This document shows positions 45,548-53,773 of a stretch of 64,000 nt of DNA, piece by piece. The notes under the pieces are model-generated. The model made no database searches. It was not told the origin of the DNA and worked only from the letters and a program-made list of their open reading frames with translations. Origin of the DNA: Bifidobacterium pullorum DSM 20433 (GTDB lineage: Bacteria > Actinomycetota > Actinomycetes > Actinomycetales > Bifidobacteriaceae); the NCBI RefSeq assembly GCF_000771405.1, contig NZ_JDUI01000002.1, positions 209,731 to 273,730 of the forward strand, written 5' to 3'. The stretch's first letter is position 1. Every line of letters begins with the position of its first letter. Made by a program: the position numbers and the translations under genes.

Positions 45548-46316
45548 ATGTCTCTCACACTGCATGCAGCCATCCGTCTCCTCTCCGACCACGACCTGCT
45601 CCGCGAAGTCGTTCGGGGGGATACGCGGATGTCAGGCGCACCCGAAGACCCATCCGCCGACGTGCGGTTCTCCTCCATCACCTACGACACGCGCACGGTG
45701 GGCGACGGCTCGCTGCTCGTCTGCAAGGGACGGTTCCGCCCGGCATACCTCGACGGCATGGACGAACGGGGATTGGCCGCCTACGTGGCCGAAACCGGGT
45801 ACGCCGACCACACCGACGCCCCGGGACTGATCGTGCATGACGCCCGCAAGGCGTTGAGTCTGCTGGCCTCGGAGTTCTACGGCCGCCCGCAGGACGAGCT
45901 GACCGTCATCGGCATCACCGGCACCAAGGGCAAGACCACCACCGCCTACCTGACCCACGCCATCCTCAACGCCCACTCCGACGGACGCTGCGCATTGTTC
46001 TCCTCGGTCGACAACTGCCTGGACGGACGCACCTACGAGGAATCCGACCTGACGACGCCGGAGTCGCTGGACGCGTTCCGGATGATGCGCCAGGCCGCCG
46101 ACAACGGCATGCGCTACCTGGTCATGGAGGTCTCCTCCCAGGCCTACAAGGTCCACCGCGGCCATCGGCGACGCCCGACGACACCCCGAACGGCACGACA
46201 TCGTGCTGGTGATCGGCAAGGGGCACGAACGCTGGATCAAGGACCGGAACCGGCATGTGCCCTATGAGGGCGACGACGCGGTGGTGTCGCGTCTGCTCAG
46301 TGAGCCCTTGGAGTAG
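45548..46316 (+). pseudogene. murE pseudogene with internal deletion and frameshift
   Basis: Residues 1-204 align with the intact MurE downstream, including the P-loop TGTKGKTTT. After KVHR the frame changes: the remaining C-terminal remnant (AIGDARRHPERHDIVLVIGKGHER ... SRLLSEPLE, 46161-46316) lies in a different frame. About 266 codons, including the amino-acid-specifying motif and most of the ligase domain, are missing. As written, translation runs out of frame to a TGA at 46267, giving a 239-residue product without ligase function. The deletion joint coincides with the end of a 112-base tract identical to the intact gene. An active promoter region and start (GGAAAGACC near the ATG) remain. 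Confidence 0.9.
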
Positions 46317-46319
46317 CAT

Positions 46320-46358
46320 CGTATGTCGGCACGGTCAACGGGACCGTGCCGACATACG
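46320..46358 (+). promoter_or_regulatory. 17-bp perfect hairpin upstream of murE
   Basis: Arms 46320-46336 and 46342-46358 pair perfectly around a five-base loop, between the pseudogene stop and the murE ribosome-binding site AGGAGG (46364-46369). The right arm segment TGCCGACAT (46347-46355) is also perfectly complementary to the murE start ATGTCGGCA (46381-46389). It could act as terminator for the pseudogene or as a translation switch. Confidence 0.6.
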
Positions 46359-46380
46359 GACCCAGGAGGCTTGACGACTC

Positions 46381-47940
46381 ATGTCGGCATTCACCATCGC
46401 CACGGCTGTGCAACTGCTGGAACGGCATCATCTGCTGCGCGAGATCGTCCACACCGGAGGTTGGACGCTGGACGCATCCGACGTTCCCGGCGCGGACGAC
46501 CCGATCACCGCGGTCACGTACGACACGCGCACCGTGGCGCCGGGGACGATGCTGTTCATCAAGGGACGGTTCCGCCCCGAGTTCCTGGACGGCATCGACG
46601 AGCGGGGTCTTGCCGTCTACGTGGCCGAAACCGATCACTCCGACCGCACCGCCGCACCCGGTCTGATCGTGGACGACGTGCACAAGGCGATGAGCCTGCT
46701 GTCGGCGGAGTTCTACGGCCGCCCGCAGGACGAGCTGACCGTCATCGGCATCACCGGCACCAAGGGCAAGACCACCACCGCCTACCTGACCCACGCGATC
46801 CTGGATGCCTACAGCGACCACCACGCCGCCCTGTTCTCCTCCGAGCAGACCTGTCTGGACGGACGCACCCGCACCGATTCCAAGCTGACGACGCCGGAGT
46901 CGCTGGACGCGTTCCGGATGATGCGCCAGGCCGCCGACAACGGCATGCGCTACCTGGTCATGGAGGTCTCCTCCCAGGCCTACAAGGTCCACCGCGTCCA
47001 CGGCCTGACCTTCGACATCGGCGCCTTCCTCAACATCTCCCCCGACCACATCAGCGACATCGAACACCCCACCTTCGAAGACTACTTCCACTGCAAACGC
47101 CAACTCATCGCCAACAGCCGCACTCTCGTGCTCGACGCCGACTGCGACCACCACCGGCTGCTGATGCAGACCGCCGCCGCCCATGACGTGCCGGTGGCGC
47201 AGTTCGCCTTCCGGGAGAGCGGGGATGAGGGCAGCCCGTCCTCCGACCTGTTCGTGGCGGCATGCCCCGACCCGCACAACCGCATGGGATTCCTGCTCAC
47301 CGTGGACGGCGCCGACCTCGGCCCGTTCGAGCTGTCGATGCCCGGCACCTTCAACATCGCCAATGCGGCCGCCGCCGTGGCGATGGCCGTCAAGGCCGGC
47401 GTGCCCGCCTCCGACCCCGCGATCCATGCGATCGAACGCGTGAGCGTGCCCGGGCGCATGGAACGGATCACCGCAGGCGACAACCTGGTGGTGTATGTGG
47501 ACTTCGCCCACAATTATCTGAGCTGCAAGGCGCTGGTCGACGAGGCGTTGCGCGCGTACGGCGACCGCGATCCGCGCATCACGCTGGTGGCCGGTTCCAC
47601 CGGCGGCAAGGCGATCGACCGGCGCGAAGGCATCGTCAAGGGGGCCGACGGCCGCGCCGAGGCCTTCTACTTCACGCTCGACGACCCCAATTTCGAGGAC
47701 CCCGCGACCATCGCCGAACAGATGCGTTCGTACGTGACCGACCCGCACGCCGAGACGCATGTGATCGTGCCCCGCGAGGACGCGATCGCCGCGGCCCTTG
47801 AGGACGCGCGGCGCCACGCCGACCGGTTCAACGTGGTGCTGCTGGCGGGCAAGGGACACGAGCGGCGCAACATCATCAACGGCAAACCCGTGCCCTACGA
47901 TGGCGACGGGCCGATCGCAAGGCGCGTCCTCGGACTGTGA
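46381..47940 (+). CDS. murE: UDP-N-acetylmuramoyl-tripeptide synthetase MurE, lysine/ornithine type
   Basis: A 519-residue Mur ligase that adds the third stem-peptide residue to UDP-MurNAc-L-Ala-D-Glu in the cytosol. N-terminal UDP-binding domain (TYDTRTVAPGTMLFIKGRF), ATP loop GITGTKGKTTT (residues 123-133), the central motif MEVSSQAYKVHR, and C-terminal GKGHER. The specificity motif reads DDPN at 434-437; diaminopimelate enzymes have DNPR, whereas D(D/N)P(N/A) marks lysine-type enzymes, in keeping with Lys/Orn peptidoglycan of bifidobacteria. AGGAGG lies 11 bases before the ATG. It stands in front of the D-Asp ligase and racemase genes, so the cassette builds stem and bridge. Confidence 0.92.
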   Translation: MSAFTIATAVQLLERHHLLREIVHTGGWTLDASDVPGADDPITAVTYDTRTVAPGTMLFIKGRFRPEFLDGIDERGLAVYVAETDHSDRTAAPGLIVDDVHKAMSLLSAEFYGRPQDELTVIGITGTKGKTTTAYLTHAILDAYSDHHAALFSSEQTCLDGRTRTDSKLTTPESLDAFRMMRQAADNGMRYLVMEVSSQAYKVHRVHGLTFDIGAFLNISPDHISDIEHPTFEDYFHCKRQLIANSRTLVLDADCDHHRLLMQTAAAHDVPVAQFAFRESGDEGSPSSDLFVAACPDPHNRMGFLLTVDGADLGPFELSMPGTFNIANAAAAVAMAVKAGVPASDPAIHAIERVSVPGRMERITAGDNLVVYVDFAHNYLSCKALVDEALRAYGDRDPRITLVAGSTGGKAIDRREGIVKGADGRAEAFYFTLDDPNFEDPATIAEQMRSYVTDPHAETHVIVPREDAIAAALEDARRHADRFNVVLLAGKGHERRNIINGKPVPYDGDGPIARRVLGL

Positions 47941-47981
47941 TCCGGCGGCATCCATCCATCCGACAAGCACACCCCACACGC

Positions 47982-47987
47982 TAAGGT
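47982..47987 (+). promoter_or_regulatory. leaderless -10 element of the D-Asp ligase gene
   Basis: TAAGGT with seven bases to the ATG at 47995 and no Shine-Dalgarno; suggests the ligase-racemase pair has its own promoter in addition to read-through from murE. Confidence 0.5.
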
Positions 47988-47994
47988 GGACACC

Positions 47995-49239
47995 ATGACT
48001 CGTTTTCTTCCGATTCTGCTGGGCAGCGACATCAACGTCTATGGCATGGCCCGCGCCTTCCATGAGGCATACGGCATCGTTTCCAGGGCATACGCCTACT
48101 TCCAGCTGAGCCCGACCAAGTTCAGCAGGATCGTCGACGTGCACATCGTGCCCGATTTCAACAACTTCGTGACCTTCCGCGACACGATGCTGGCCGAAGG
48201 CAAGCGCCTCAAGCAGGAGGACCCCGATCGGACCCTGCTGCTGATCCCCTGCGGCGACGTGTACGCGAACCTGCTCAGCCAGTGCGGCGACGACTTGAAG
48301 CGGTACTACGTGTACAACACGCTCGATATCCAGCTGTCGCGCAAGCTGGCGTACAAGTCCACGTTCTACCGGATGTGCGAGCAGTACGGGCTGCCGCATC
48401 CGAAGACCAAGACCGTGACCACCGAACAGGTGAAGGCCGGTGAATACCGGAACCTGCCGTTCGACTACCCGGTGGCCATGAAGCCCGCCAACAGCGTGGA
48501 ATGGCTGAACATCGACTTCGAGGGCCGCAAGAAGGCCTACATCCTCGACACGCCGGAGCAGCTGGAGACGATCATCCGCCGTGCCTACGACGCCGGATAC
48601 ACCTCCGAGATGGTGATTCAGGACTTCATCCCCGGTGACGACTCGCGTATGCGCGTGCTCAACGCCTACGTGGACAAGCACCACCGCGTGCGCATGATGT
48701 TCCTCGGCCATCCGCTGCTCGAAGACCCCTCCCCTGTGGCCGTGGGCAACTACGCGGCGATCATCCCCGACTACAACGAGGACGTGTTCCGCCGGATCAA
48801 GGCGTTCCTGGAGGCCATCGAATACGAGGGCGTGGCCAACTTCGACATGAAGTACGACGAGCGCGACGGCGAGTACAAGCTGTTCGAAATCAACCTACGT
48901 CAGGGCCGTTCCAGCTATTTCGTGACGCTCAACGGCTTCAACCTGGCCCGCTACTTCGTCGAGGACCTGGTGGAGGACACCCCGTTCGACGGCGAGACGC
49001 TGTTCGGCCGCGGCTCGAAGCTGTGGCTGGAGATCCCTCGCTCGATCTTCGAGGAGTACACCGAGCCCGGCGAGGACAAGGACCGCGGCATGCGCATGCT
49101 GCGCGACGGCGACTGGGGCACCACGCTGGAGTACAAGAAGGACATGAACCCGCTGCGCTGGCTGATGGTGCGCCACATGTTCGCCCTCTACAAGAAGAGC
49201 TATGCCACGTGGTTCCGCAAGAAGGCCGACCTGAAATGA
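47995..49239 (+). CDS. ATP-grasp carboxylate-amine ligase, probable D-aspartate ligase of the peptidoglycan bridge
   Basis: A 414-residue ATP-grasp enzyme. N-terminal block FLPILLGSDINVYGMARAFHEAYG, central YPVAMKPANSVEW (ATP-binding Lys) and metal-binding EINLRQGRSSYFVTLNGFN are seen. Length and architecture match Asl of Enterococcus faecium/Lactococcus (about 420 residues), which activates D-Asp and attaches it to the epsilon-amino group of the stem lysine. The adjoining MurE and aspartate racemase genes support this role, but other D-amino acids or carboxylates remain possible. A leaderless promoter precedes it. Its stop codon overlaps the racemase start in ATGA. Confidence 0.82.
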   Translation: MTRFLPILLGSDINVYGMARAFHEAYGIVSRAYAYFQLSPTKFSRIVDVHIVPDFNNFVTFRDTMLAEGKRLKQEDPDRTLLLIPCGDVYANLLSQCGDDLKRYYVYNTLDIQLSRKLAYKSTFYRMCEQYGLPHPKTKTVTTEQVKAGEYRNLPFDYPVAMKPANSVEWLNIDFEGRKKAYILDTPEQLETIIRRAYDAGYTSEMVIQDFIPGDDSRMRVLNAYVDKHHRVRMMFLGHPLLEDPSPVAVGNYAAIIPDYNEDVFRRIKAFLEAIEYEGVANFDMKYDERDGEYKLFEINLRQGRSSYFVTLNGFNLARYFVEDLVEDTPFDGETLFGRGSKLWLEIPRSIFEEYTEPGEDKDRGMRMLRDGDWGTTLEYKKDMNPLRWLMVRHMFALYKKSYATWFRKKADLK

Positions 49240-49973
49240 GGCGTCCGTTCTTCGCGGTGCTGGGCGGCATGGGGACGTTGGCTACCGAGAGCTTCATCCG
49301 GCTGGTCAACCGTGCCGTGCCGACCCACACGGATCAGGATTTCCTGGATTATGTGGTGTTCAACGACGCCTCGGTGCCCGACCGGACGGCGTTCATCCTC
49401 GGCAGGAGCGACGACGACCCGTTCCCCGTGCTGGCGGACGACGTGGCCAAGGCCACCGCGATGGGCGCCGCGTTCATCGTGCTGACCTGCAACACCGCGC
49501 ATGTGTTCCATGAACGGCTGCAGGCGCTGACCGACGTGCCGATTCTGCACATGCCGCGCGGGGCCGTCGCCAAGCTCGCCGCGTCCTATCCGGGGGCGCG
49601 GTGCCGTCGCGTCGGTTTCCTCGGCACCGAGGGGTCGCGCGCTTCCGGCGTGTACCGGAGGGCCGTCGAGGAGGCGGGATACACCTTCGTGGAGCCCGAC
49701 CAGAGGCTGCAGGACCGCATCACCTCGCTGATCTACGATGACGTGAAAGGCTCGGGCAACCTGAATCTCGCCCGGTACGAATCGGTGCTGCGGGATATGC
49801 TCGACCCGTCGGGCCCCTGCCACTGCGATGCGCTGATCCTCGGATGCACCGAGCTCAGCGTGCTCAACGAGGCGTTCCCAATGCCGCAGCTGCCCATCAT
49901 CGACGCCCAGGCCGTCCTGGTGCAGGACACCGCGGCCCGCGCACTCGCCCTGCGTCACTCATCCGGACTCTGA
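49236..49973 (+). CDS. aspartate/glutamate racemase family protein, probable aspartate racemase
   Basis: A 245-residue cofactor-independent racemase. The two catalytic cysteines are in FIVLTCNTAH and ALILGCTELSVL, and the N-terminus FFAVLGGMGTLATESFI is that of aspartate racemases. It would supply D-Asp from L-Asp for the ligase encoded immediately upstream, with which it overlaps by four bases, ensuring matched synthesis. In lactic acid bacteria the same pair (racemase and ligase) makes the D-Asp bridge. The gene ends only a few bases before a repeat element. Confidence 0.88.
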   Translation: MRRPFFAVLGGMGTLATESFIRLVNRAVPTHTDQDFLDYVVFNDASVPDRTAFILGRSDDDPFPVLADDVAKATAMGAAFIVLTCNTAHVFHERLQALTDVPILHMPRGAVAKLAASYPGARCRRVGFLGTEGSRASGVYRRAVEEAGYTFVEPDQRLQDRITSLIYDDVKGSGNLNLARYESVLRDMLDPSGPCHCDALILGCTELSVLNEAFPMPQLPIIDAQAVLVQDTAARALALRHSSGL

Positions 49974-50063
49974 CACTTTTGCCACTCTGACACAAGTTAC
50001 AAAACGTTGAAATTTCAAGGATTTGTGGACTTGTGTCAGAGTCACGATGGATCAGAGTCACGA
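49966..50063. repeat. palindromic repeat element, copy C
   Basis: Same family as copies A and B, in the opposite orientation to A. Perfect 14-bp inverted repeat ACTCTGACACAAGT (49984-49997) / ACTTGTGTCAGAGT (50029-50042), with inner palindrome TTGAAATTTCAA (50007-50018). It fills the convergent gap between the racemase gene and smc and extends into the last codons of smc. Confidence 0.85.
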
Positions 50064-53000
50064 GTGGATGGGTGGGAATTCCGCTTGAGCTTCTGGCTGA
50101 CCACGGCGGTCACGCCGTCGGCGCGCATCGTGACGCCGTACAGCGCGTCGGCAATCGACATCGTGCGCTGCTGATGGGTGATGACGATGAGCTGAGCGTG
50201 CGAACGCAACTGCTCGAACGCGTTGAGCAGCCGGGTCAGGTTCACGTCATCCAACGCAGCCTCCACCTCGTCCATCACGTAGAACGGGCTCGGACGTGCG
50301 GTGAAGATGGCGAACAGCAGCGCCAGCGCGGTCAGCGATCGTTCGCCGCCGGACAGCAGGCTCAGCTGCTTGACGCGTTTGCCGGCCGGGCTGGCCTCCA
50401 CCAGTACGCCGGTGGTGAGCATATCGTCCGGGTTCTCCAGCCGCAGCCGGCCGGTGCCGCCCGGGAACAGCGTGGCGAACACCTGCTCGAACGCGGCCGC
50501 CGTATCCTCGAACGCGCTGCGGAACACCTCCACCATCGTCTTGTCCAGGTCGCGGATCAGCGTCATCAGGTCGTCACGGCTGTTCACCACGTCGTTGCGC
50601 TGGTCGTTCAGGTACCGGTTGCGGGCCTCCAGCGCCTCGTACTCCTCGGCCGCCAGCGGATTGACCTTGCCGAGCGCCGCCAGGTCGCGTTTCGCCTTCT
50701 CCAGACGTTTGACCTGTTCGGCGCGCACATACGGCACCGTGCGGTATGCCGCGGCCGGATCGTCGGTCCGGTCCGCGTCGGCCTGGTCCGCACCGGCGTC
50801 GCCCTCCTCCTCCACCGGCACCGGTCGCCCGTCGTCGTCCAATACCGGCACCGGTTGGTCGGGACCATACGTCGAAATCAGCTCGTCCAATCCCATGCCG
50901 ATGTCGTCCGACACCTTCTGCGTCAACTGCCCGTATGCGGCGGCCAGTCGCTCCCGGTCCACATCCAGCTCGTGTTCGCGTCGCTGCAGTTCGGCCACAC
51001 GCGGTTCGATCCCGTTGCGTTGGACCCGCAGCCGTTTCAGCTCCGCATCATGGCTGGAGGCCGCGGCCTCAAGCTCCTCGCGGCGAGCGACCACCTGCCG
51101 GATGCTCTGCGCCACCAGCCCCGCCACGGCGTCCGCGTCGGCAGCGATGCGGTCGATGCGGGCCGCCTGCTCGCGACGACGCTCGTTCAACGCCTCCAGC
51201 CGCGTGCGTCGTTCGGCGGCCTGCTGCGCGTTGTCATGCAGCAGCCCCGCCTGGCGGTTCAACGATTCGGCCTTGCGTTTCTCCTCCGTCCACGCGATCC
51301 TGGCCGTGACCTCGCGTTCGCGGGCCTGGGTCAGGTCCTGTTCCAACTCCCGTTCGCGGTTGGCCAGATCGTCGAAGTCGACCTGTTCGCCGGTGGCGGT
51401 CTGCGCCGAGGCCAGGGCCCGGTTCAGATCGTCCAGTTTGAGCCGGTGCGCCTGCTCGTCGTCGCGGGTTGTGGCGATTCGTTCATCCACCGACGCGATC
51501 TGACGGGCGAGGTTGGCGACACGATCGGCCGCGCTGCGCAACGCCTTCTCCGCCTGTTGGACCCGCAGCCGGATTTCGGTGCGCCGCTGCGATGCCGCAT
51601 CGACGGCGAGCCGCGCCTGATCGCGCGCCTCGCGCGCCTGACGCGCCTGCTCATCGAGACCGGCCAGCTCCTCCTTGAGCTCGGCCACCTGATGCAACGC
51701 CTTGTCGCGCCGGGACGCCAACGACAGGTCGCTCTGCGCCAGCGACGAGCCGCCGAGCGCGGCCACGCCGGCGACCACCACCTCGCCATCGCGGGTCACC
51801 GCACGGCCGAAACCGAATGCGCCGGCCGTGACCTGTTGCGCCTGCGCCATATCGTCCACGGCGGCGACGTCGGAGAGCAGCAGCCGCACCGTATCGGCCA
51901 CGCTGCGGGCCTGCGCCTGGTCCGAGGCGTCGGGATTGGGGCCAACCAGGGATGCGAGCGGAACGACAGCGTCCGCATCGGACAATGCCTGCGTCCGAAC
52001 GGTATCGGCATCCGCCGCAACCGGTTGCACGCCGACGGCGGCCAGCACCACGGCCTTGCCGAGTTTGTCGGCCTTGGCCTTCTCCAGCGCGTGCAGCATC
52101 TGGTCCGTTCCCGGCACCACGATGGCCCCCGCGAACTGGTCGAGCGCGTGGGCGACGCCTTCTTCCCATCCCTCCTCGACGCGGATGAAGTCGGTCAGCC
52201 GGCCCAACGTACGCACGGAGCCGTCCCGTTCCAGACTGCCGGAAGCGTTGCGGCTCTCCAACGTGTCCTTCAACGCGTCGGCCTTGGCCTGCAGCGAGAT
52301 GATGCGTCCCTCGACCTCGCGGCGACGCGATTCCACGGCGTTGAGTTCATCCTGCCGCCGGGACACGGTCTCGCGCGCGGCCTGCAGTTCCGCGCCGCCG
52401 TCATCGCCCACGGATTCGGCCTCGCGCTCCGCCTCCTCATGCTGGCGCTCCGCCTCCTCATGCTGGCGCTCCAACGTCGCGCGCTGACCGGCGAAGTCAC
52501 GGGCTCGTGTTTCGGCCAGCTGCACCGCGGACTCCTCGCGGGCCACCAGCTCACGCAGATTGGCCACCTGCGTCTCGCGCTGCTGTGCGGTGCGGCGCAG
52601 CTCGTTCAGCGTCTGCCGTACCGAGGCCAGGCGCTTCTCGCCATCCGCGCGCTGTTCGGTGGCCTTGTCGAAGGCCAGGCGCATGTCGGACACGGCCCGC
52701 TGCACCTCCTGCGCCTGAGCGTCCAATTCCGCGGCACGCCGCTCGAGAATCTCGGGGTCCTCACCGAAGTTCGTGACGATCTGGCCGGTCAGCGACCGAC
52801 TGCGCTCCCCCGCCAGCTGGACGAGCGCATGCAGGCGTTCCTCGATGCGCGACAGTTCGTGGAACGTCTGGTTGATGCTGGCCATGGCGGGGCTGGATTG
52901 GGAGCTCAACGCCTCCACCTGCTCGATGCGGACCTTGACCCGCGCGAGCTCCTGTTGCGCGGCCCCCAACTGCGCACGCACCGACGTCAGCTCCGCACGC

Positions 53001-53731
53001 AGCGCCTCGCGCCGTTTCACCGACTCGCAAGCATCCTCGGCATACAGACGGGCCTGGGCGTCGCGCAGGGCGACCTGGATGCCGTCCGCACGGCGCGAGA
53101 TGCGCGCCTGACGGCCGAGCGGGCCGAGCTGGCGGTGAATCTCGCCGAGCAGGTCGTCCAATCGGGACAGGTTGGTTTCGGTGTTCGCCAGCTTGCGCAG
53201 CGCACGCTCCTTGCGCTTGCGGTGTTTGAGGATGCCGGCCGCCTCCTCGATGAAGGCGCGGTGGCCGCTCGGATCGGCCTTGAGGATGGCGTCGAGACGC
53301 CCCTGGCCCACGATGACATGCATCTGCTGGCCCAGCCCCGTATCGCTCAGCAGTTCCTGGATGTCCAGCAGACGGCATTGCGAGCCGTTGATGGCGTATT
53401 CGGAGCCGCCGTTGCGGTAGATGGTGCGCGAGATCGTGACCTCGGTGTAGTCGATGTCGAGCGTGCGGTCGGTGTTGTCGATGGTCAGGCTCACCTGGGC
53501 GCGTCCCAGCGGCGGGCGGCTCGAGGTGCCGGCGAAGATCACGTCCTCCATCGAGCTGCCTCGCAGGTTCTTGGCCCCCTGCTCGCCCATGACCCACGTC
53601 AGCGCGTCCACGATGTTCGACTTGCCCGAACCGTTCGGTCCGACCACGGCCGTGATGCCGGGCTCGAACCGCAGGGTTGTGGCCGAGGCGAACGACTTGA
53701 AGCCGCGCAGCGTGAGTTCCTTGAGATACAT
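50042..53731 (-). CDS. smc: chromosome segregation protein SMC
   Basis: A 1229-residue condensin ATPase. N-terminal Walker A VVGPNGSGKSNIVDAL (about residues 30-45) and C-terminal signature LLSGGERSLTALALLF with Walker B FYVMDEVEAALDD form the head; two long coiled coils of Glu/Arg/Ala-rich heptads flank a hinge at residues about 510-660 (LGRLTDFIRVEEGWEEGVAHALDQF). It partners ScpA and ScpB encoded at 30917-32417. The second coil contains an in-frame duplication of one 7-residue heptad. The ATG at 53731 follows AAAGGGA. The last residues (STRDSDPS) are encoded by a repeat element. Confidence 0.95.
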   Translation of the reverse strand: MYLKELTLRGFKSFASATTLRFEPGITAVVGPNGSGKSNIVDALTWVMGEQGAKNLRGSSMEDVIFAGTSSRPPLGRAQVSLTIDNTDRTLDIDYTEVTISRTIYRNGGSEYAINGSQCRLLDIQELLSDTGLGQQMHVIVGQGRLDAILKADPSGHRAFIEEAAGILKHRKRKERALRKLANTETNLSRLDDLLGEIHRQLGPLGRQARISRRADGIQVALRDAQARLYAEDACESVKRREALRAELTSVRAQLGAAQQELARVKVRIEQVEALSSQSSPAMASINQTFHELSRIEERLHALVQLAGERSRSLTGQIVTNFGEDPEILERRAAELDAQAQEVQRAVSDMRLAFDKATEQRADGEKRLASVRQTLNELRRTAQQRETQVANLRELVAREESAVQLAETRARDFAGQRATLERQHEEAERQHEEAEREAESVGDDGGAELQAARETVSRRQDELNAVESRRREVEGRIISLQAKADALKDTLESRNASGSLERDGSVRTLGRLTDFIRVEEGWEEGVAHALDQFAGAIVVPGTDQMLHALEKAKADKLGKAVVLAAVGVQPVAADADTVRTQALSDADAVVPLASLVGPNPDASDQAQARSVADTVRLLLSDVAAVDDMAQAQQVTAGAFGFGRAVTRDGEVVVAGVAALGGSSLAQSDLSLASRRDKALHQVAELKEELAGLDEQARQAREARDQARLAVDAASQRRTEIRLRVQQAEKALRSAADRVANLARQIASVDERIATTRDDEQAHRLKLDDLNRALASAQTATGEQVDFDDLANRERELEQDLTQAREREVTARIAWTEEKRKAESLNRQAGLLHDNAQQAAERRTRLEALNERRREQAARIDRIAADADAVAGLVAQSIRQVVARREELEAAASSHDAELKRLRVQRNGIEPRVAELQRREHELDVDRERLAAAYGQLTQKVSDDIGMGLDELISTYGPDQPVPVLDDDGRPVPVEEEGDAGADQADADRTDDPAAAYRTVPYVRAEQVKRLEKAKRDLAALGKVNPLAAEEYEALEARNRYLNDQRNDVVNSRDDLMTLIRDLDKTMVEVFRSAFEDTAAAFEQVFATLFPGGTGRLRLENPDDMLTTGVLVEASPAGKRVKQLSLLSGGERSLTALALLFAIFTARPSPFYVMDEVEAALDDVNLTRLLNAFEQLRSHAQLIVITHQQRTMSIADALYGVTMRADGVTAVVSQKLKRNSHPSTRDSDPS
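52431..52472. repeat. perfect 21-bp tandem duplication inside smc
   Basis: Two identical 21-base units (52431-52451 and 52452-52472) encoding the heptad ERQHEEA twice within the coiled coil. Confidence 0.85.
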
Positions 53732-53773
53732 GTCAATGATCCCTTTCCGACGGTGTCGGAATGCGTCGGAACG

